The notes beneath the pieces were generated by a model, which was not told the DNA's origin, did not search any database, and worked only from the letters and a program-made list of their open reading frames with translations. From the NCBI GenBank assembly GCA_021843755.1, contig JAKBWB010000039.1, positions 1 through 64,000 on the forward strand: a stretch of 64,000 nucleotides of DNA. The letters run 5' to 3'. The DNA is from Pseudomonadota bacterium. Its GTDB lineage: Bacteria; Pseudomonadota; Gammaproteobacteria; Steroidobacterales; Steroidobacteraceae. The position numbers were made by a program, and so were the translations under genes. Within the stretch, counting starts at the first letter, position 1, and each line of letters begins with the position of its first letter. Of this stretch, positions 63,684 through 64,000 are shown piece after piece.

Positions 63684-64000
63684 TCAGGCGATTTCGGCAA
63701 CCCAGCAAGCCGCAGCGCAGCACGCGGACCGGGGTGCGCGCATCTGCGCCGGCGGATCGGCATGCGCCCCGTAGACGGCGCTCTGGCCGGTGGTGAGAAA
63801 GATCTCCCAAAGAACACCTTGCGGGTCCGCGAGCCAGCTCTTTTCACTCTCGGCGTAGCAGCAGGAGACCGGGTCCCGCTGCAGCGCGGGCCTCCCGGCG
63901 CGCTCCAGCCGCGCCTCGACATCCGCCAGCTCCGCGCGGCTTTCGACCTGAATGCCCAGGTGATCGACGCCTGAGGCCGCGCCGCGCTGGTTGATCGCGA
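63684..64000 (-). CDS. ArsI/CadI-like vicinal-oxygen-chelate protein, C-terminal part (5' end outside window)
   Basis: The frame is open through the window end; 104 residues are seen. GVDHLGIQVES (metal His) starts a VOC module. PVSCCYAESEKSWLADPQGV then LWEIFLTTGQSAVYG contains the Cys pair and Glu typical of ArsI C-As lyases and cadmium-induced CadI proteins. A Cys-rich C-terminal tail (ACCAAACW) may bind As(III). In the family, ArsI demethylates methylarsenite with Fe(II) and O2. It is the upstream gene of acr3-arsC here; an ArsR gene would be expected just outside. Confidence 0.8.
   Translation of the reverse strand, partial: AINQRGAASGVDHLGIQVESRAELADVEARLERAGRPALQRDPVSCCYAESEKSWLADPQGVLWEIFLTTGQSAVYGAHADPPAQMRAPRSACCAAACWVAEIA

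Overview
The window is GC-rich (I estimate two thirds G+C by eye), densely coded on both strands, and looks like the chromosome of a free-living aerobic Gram-negative bacterium. The gene families (kdpFABCDE, type-1 gltBD, HemN, a TonB-dependent receptor with a long plug, a DUF3683-type FAD/Fe-S oxidase, the MoxR/DUF58/DUF4129/DUF4350 cluster) fit Gammaproteobacteria, most likely a Xanthomonadales/Nevskiales/Steroidobacter-like lineage. That placement is inference. I see no rRNA, tRNA, CRISPR array, phage or insertion sequence, so this is ordinary chromosome with several patches of gene decay.

Layout. 1-8.6 kb: the end of a CheX-like gene, then a complete minus-strand K+ uptake operon (an unannotated 30-codon membrane peptide, kdpF, A, B, C, D, E) headed by a T-tract resembling the E. 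coli KdpE site. 8.7-13.6 kb: LD-carboxypeptidase, KDPG aldolase, a lipoprotein, a rhomboid protease and hemN. 13.6-17.1 kb: remains of a sugar (probably mannoside) locus, with a sodium:solute symporter broken by an internal deletion, an intact LacI regulator with an operator inside its own promoter, a 3' scrap of a GH2 glycosidase, and an intact AGE-family sugar isomerase. 17.4-19.9 kb: a MATE exporter and an orphan ParB-domain protein. 19.9-23.9 kb: a MarR regulator, an AT-rich palindrome, then an operon of a SAM methyltransferase, an ABC ATPase and a fused permease/binding protein of the betaine/ergothioneine type.

24.2-34.7 kb: gltB, gltD and a 1318-residue FAD/Fe-S oxidase form one apparent operon behind a long, strongly foldable leader. 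34.8-42.4 kb: a divergent membrane-protein/AAA cluster (SpoIIM-like, RDD; then a multi-TM protein, DUF4129, DUF4350, MoxR, DUF58, DUF3887). 42.5-50.2 kb: an SDR enzyme, an unusual J-like/zinc-ribbon/PilZ protein, a hybrid histidine kinase, and a TonB-dependent receptor with a clear terminator.

50.6-53.2 kb is the most unusual region. A DyP peroxidase that still carries an encapsulin-targeting peptide sits beside an encapsulin shell gene that has lost its start codon and its 3' half. Next to these are a cupin gene and a frameshifted class V aminotransferase remnant. This looks like a nanocompartment locus in decay.

53.4-64 kb: DedA; an NRAMP-fold transporter with non-canonical metal-site motifs plus a 65-residue membrane partner; a purine salvage group (adenine deaminase, AzgA-type permease, hypoxanthine phosphoribosyltransferase); a membrane protein overlapping an SDR gene; and an arsenic operon (ArsI-like lyase cut by the window end, Acr3, ArsC). 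Starts were chosen by conserved N-termini, Shine-Dalgarno (SD) matches and overlaps. All function assignments come from motif recognition by eye.
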